NCBI GenBank assembly: GCA_012513645.1
Contig: JAAZBU010000025.1
Coordinates: forward strand, 1-49,084
Length of the DNA: 49,084 nucleotides
Origin: Clostridiales bacterium
GTDB taxonomy: Bacteria; Bacillota; Clostridia; Christensenellales; Aristaeellaceae
Reading direction: 5' to 3'
The position numbers and the translations under genes were made by a program. This document shows positions 46,809 through 49,084 of this stretch, piece after piece. The number at the start of each line of letters is the position of its first letter. Positions within the stretch are counted from its first letter, which is position 1. The notes below the pieces were generated by a model. That model was not told where the DNA came from, did no database searches, and saw only the letters and a list, made by a program, of their open reading frames with translations.

Positions 46809-46819
46809 CCCTCCACCCC

Positions 46820-47497
46820 CTACCGCCTGACGACCTTCAAATCCCGATACAACGTCGCCTGCGACACGCCAATCAGCCCGGCCACCCTGCCCACCGCGCC
46901 CTTGACCAGAAAGATGCCGTCGGCCTCCAGCCGGCGGACCAGCGCCAGGCGGTCGTGTACGGCCAGGGGCTGCCCCTGGGCCTCGGCCAGCGCCTTGGCC
47001 ACCGCGTCCTCAGCCAGGGCATCCAGCGATGCCTGGATGCGCTCGGCCCCCTCATCGTCGGGCGCGCGGTGGGTGATGCGCGCCTCATCCAGCTGGAAGT
47101 TGGTCTCCACAAAGGCATTGGGGTGGCACAGCTGCAAAATGCTCTCGCTGATGGACAGGTACTTGCTGTGGTCAAAGTTGATGCACAGCATGCCAACAAT
47201 GCGCCCGCCATGCTTGATAAACAGCGTGGAGGAGCGCAGCGTGCGCCCATCCTCCGTCTCCCCCCGGTAGTTGAGGCGGTAATCCGCCTGCTCGTACTCC
47301 CGGTCCATCAGCATTTTGAGCGCCATGTTGGTCAGCGGCGCGCCCACCTGCCGGCCGCTGATGTGGCTGTTGGCGATGGCGATGAGGGATTGGCTCTTGT
47401 CCGTCAGGTCGTGCAGCGCCACCTCGTAGTCCGGCCCCAGCACCTGGCCCAGAAAGGCCGTCAACTTGACATAGTGTTCCAGCAGCTGTCTGTTCAT
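46820..47497 (-). CDS. YheO/DauR-like PAS-HTH transcriptional regulator
   Basis: GGAGGCAAGG precedes the start at 47497 (MNRQLLEHYVKLTAFLGQVL). It has 225 residues. The N-terminal YheO-like PAS domain includes GPDYEVALHDLTDKSQSLIA and NSHISGRQVGAPLTNMALKM; the C-terminal HTH_22-type segment is DRLALVRRLEADGIFLVKGA and VAGLIGVSQATLYRDL. Relatives such as DauR regulate amino-acid catabolic genes. It is divergent from tnaA, so it is the likely regulator of tryptophanase; the ligand is unknown. Confidence 0.9.
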   Translation of the reverse strand: MNRQLLEHYVKLTAFLGQVLGPDYEVALHDLTDKSQSLIAIANSHISGRQVGAPLTNMALKMLMDREYEQADYRLNYRGETEDGRTLRSSTLFIKHGGRIVGMLCINFDHSKYLSISESILQLCHPNAFVETNFQLDEARITHRAPDDEGAERIQASLDALAEDAVAKALAEAQGQPLAVHDRLALVRRLEADGIFLVKGAVGRVAGLIGVSQATLYRDLKVVRR

Positions 47498-47862
47498 CCT
47501 TGCCTCCGCCCGGCACCGCCGCGAAACCGCGATGGGTGCAATTTTTTTATCATCAAGCATGTGTTTACAGGGATAATTCGCGCAATAATTAGAAATTCCT
47601 GTCCGAAACGGTTGACAGTTTGTGCATAAGGTGATAACTTATTATCAACCGAGCGGCCCATATCATCCCCAGCGCCCAATCTGATTCGGAAGGAGGGGTG
47701 TCTCTGCCGGGCGCATGCCGCTGAACGCCATATCTCTCTTTCGCCGTCCGCCAGTCGTGCAAGCGATGACCGGGGCAACCACCCTTGGAACGCGTGACGC
47801 GACGCGCTCCTGATTGATTGGTTTCGGTGCAAGGCACCGAACACCGTGAAGGAGGAACGGAC
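47498..47862. promoter_or_regulatory. Divergent regulatory region between regulator and tnaA
   Basis: It contains TTGACA (47612-47617) with a weak TAACTT 17 nt on (47635-47640), reading toward tnaA. GGTGATAA (47630-47637) and TTATCAACC (47642-47650) form an inverted repeat overlapping the -10, a likely operator. The leader is about 215 nt long. Just before the tnaA RBS, TTCGGTGC (47823-47830) and GCACCGAA (47834-47841) make an 8-bp hairpin. I found no leader peptide rich in tryptophan codons. Confidence 0.6.
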
Positions 47863-49084
47863 ATGCCCAGATTCATCCCCGAGCCCTATCGCATCAAGAT
47901 GGTGGAGCCCATCAAGATGACCACCCGTGAAGACCGCGAGGCCGCCATCCGTGATGCGGATTATAACATGTTTCGCCTGCGGGGCGAAGACGTCTATGTG
48001 GATACCCTGACCGACTCGGGCACCAACGCCATGAGCGACGCCCAGTGGTCGGCCATGATGATGGGCGATGAGGCCTATGCCGGGGGCAGAAGCTACTACA
48101 AGCTGATTGACACCGCCAAGGACATCTTCGGCTACGGCTACATACAGCCCGTGCACCAGGGCCGCGCGGCGGAAAAGGTGCTGTTCCCCACCTTCCTGGA
48201 GAAGGGCAAGTACGCCATCGCCAACCTGTTCTTCGACACCACCCGCGCCCATGTGGAGCTGGCCGGCGCCCGCTGCCTGGAAGCCTGCAACCCCGAGGCG
48301 GCCGACTCCCGGCTGCGCGCCCCCTTCAAGGGCAACATGGACATCGGCCGCATGGAGGAGATCATCCTGGAGAAGGGCGCCGAGAACATCGGCATGGTGG
48401 TGATGACCATCACCAACAACTCGGCCGGCGGCCAGCCCGTCAGCCTTGAAAACATGCGCCAGACCGCGGCGCTGTGCCGCAAGTATAAGCTGCACCTCAA
48501 CATCGACGCCGCGCGCTACGCGGAAAACGCCATGTTCGTCAAGCTGCGCGAAAAGGGCTGCGAGAACATGTCCATCGAGGAGATCACCCGCGCCTTCTTT
48601 GACCTGGCCGACACCTTCACCATGAGCGCCAAGAAGGACACCATCGTCAACATGGGCGGCCTGATCGGCGTGAAGGACGAGCACGCCCCCTACATCCTCA
48701 AGGTAAAGGCCAATTGCATCAGCTACGAGGGCTTTTACACCTACGGCGGCCTCAACGGGCGCGACCTGGAGGCGCTGGCCGTGGGCCTGCGCGAGGGCAT
48801 GGACGAGCACTGGCTGCGCTACCGCCTGGGCAGCATGGAGTACTTCGGCACCCGCCTGGACGAGCTGGGCATCCCCTACCAGGCGCCGGCCGGCGGCCAC
48901 GGCATCTTTCTGGATGCGGCGCGCTTCTACCCGCAGCTGCCCTACACCGAGTTCCCCGGCCAGGTGCTGGCCATCGAGCTGTACAAGGAGTGCGGCCTGC
49001 GCACCTGCGACATCGGCAGCTACATGATGGGCAACGACCCGGACACCGGCGAGCAGATCAAATCCATCAACGAGTTTACGCGCC
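47863..49084 (+). CDS. tnaA: Tryptophanase (beta-eliminating lyase), 5' part
   Basis: AAGGAGG (47848-47854) precedes the ATG at 47863; 407 codons are visible and the end lies beyond the window. It belongs to the PLP-dependent tryptophanase/tyrosine phenol-lyase family: [71 protein letters not shown] and the PLP lysine pair in MSAKKD (257-258). Near the end, CDIGSYMMG has Ile384 where tyrosine phenol-lyases carry a substrate-binding Arg (from family knowledge), favouring tryptophanase, which makes indole, pyruvate and ammonia. No tnaB or tnaC is visible. Confidence 0.88.
   Translation, partial: MPRFIPEPYRIKMVEPIKMTTREDREAAIRDADYNMFRLRGEDVYVDTLTDSGTNAMSDAQWSAMMMGDEAYAGGRSYYKLIDTAKDIFGYGYIQPVHQGRAAEKVLFPTFLEKGKYAIANLFFDTTRAHVELAGARCLEACNPEAADSRLRAPFKGNMDIGRMEEIILEKGAENIGMVVMTITNNSAGGQPVSLENMRQTAALCRKYKLHLNIDAARYAENAMFVKLREKGCENMSIEEITRAFFDLADTFTMSAKKDTIVNMGGLIGVKDEHAPYILKVKANCISYEGFYTYGGLNGRDLEALAVGLREGMDEHWLRYRLGSMEYFGTRLDELGIPYQAPAGGHGIFLDAARFYPQLPYTEFPGQVLAIELYKECGLRTCDIGSYMMGNDPDTGEQIKSINEFTR

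Noticed and set aside
47715-47813. A 32-codon frame in the tnaA leader considered as a TnaC-like leader peptide
   Set aside because: It has no tryptophan codon and its nearest Shine-Dalgarno (GGAGGGG) is about 16 nt away, so translation is doubtful.

Overview
The window is about 49 kb of mostly GC-rich bacterial DNA with dense, often overlapping genes, strong AGGAGG-type ribosome binding sites and sigma-A-type promoters. A 3' end of RNase Y, TlyA/Dxs, an M3 oligoendopeptidase, YARHG-domain secreted proteins, XRE regulators with zinc ribbons and MobC-type remnants together point to a high-GC member of the Firmicutes, class Clostridia, probably gut-associated. This is inference; no rRNA or tRNA gene is present to confirm it. 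No CRISPR array, prophage or intact insertion sequence was seen.

Layout. 1-184 is the end of rny. 408-2766 is a two-gene operon for secreted proteins (YARHG/SH3-like; DUF3887-alpha/beta hydrolase). 2841-7829 is an ArsR-type regulator translationally coupled to a heterodimeric ABC exporter pair. 7861-9497 holds an acyl-ACP thioesterase and a DMT-type transporter. 9515-11397 (minus) holds an SDR epimerase and a secreted metallo-beta-lactamase-fold protein. 11439-15751 is a tightly coupled operon: 2-hydroxyacid dehydrogenase, VOC protein, methyltransferase, an HExxH protein and a P1-family peptidase. 15788-17333 is a lower-GC AlbA_2/HATPase-type regulator. 17359-18191 is a repeat-rich segment carrying a glycine-rich small protein. 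18191-21289 (minus) carries a small secreted protein, tlyA and dxs. 21322-22585 (minus) is a GNAT/YoaP protein with an XRE-zinc ribbon regulator. 22738-26451 (minus) is a sugar ABC importer without its ATPase. 26566-28773 holds a zinc-ribbon membrane protein, a CapA-like protein and a DsrE-like protein. 28845-31664 is proBAC. 31712-33262 is a nitroreductase and a frameshifted ParB-like/GNAT fusion. 33339-34983 is an AT-rich XRE + AIPR pair, a probable acquired phage-defence module. 35030-38550 (minus) holds an M3 peptidase, a PAT-like GNAT and two HD-domain proteins. 38656-43694 holds a phosphodiester glycosidase-like protein, an unknown secreted protein (minus) and a tldD/pmbA pair. 43711-46808 is a decayed accessory island. 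46820-49084 is a YheO-type regulator divergent from tryptophanase (tnaA), which runs off the window.

Most notable observations: (i) a family of about 158-bp hairpin repeats with ATACTGAAC/GTTCAGTAT ends, three full copies and one half copy, two of which flank the glycine-rich gene in inverted orientation; (ii) a GNAT gene whose middle 270 bp has been flipped in place, leaving both outer parts on the minus strand and the core on the plus strand; (iii) an island bracketed by two inverted arrays of the 7-mer GGAATTC, containing two MobC-like gene starts around a NUDIX gene and a cluster of inverted repeats resembling a transfer origin; (iv) the compact XRE/AIPR defence candidate with its own operator-like palindrome and a 17-bp terminator.

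Functionally the core segments look like ordinary housekeeping (isoprenoid synthesis, proline synthesis, peptide turnover, RNA modification) with transport and small-molecule resistance operons. Indole or keto-acid production from tryptophan is suggested at the right edge, under a neighbouring YheO-type regulator.
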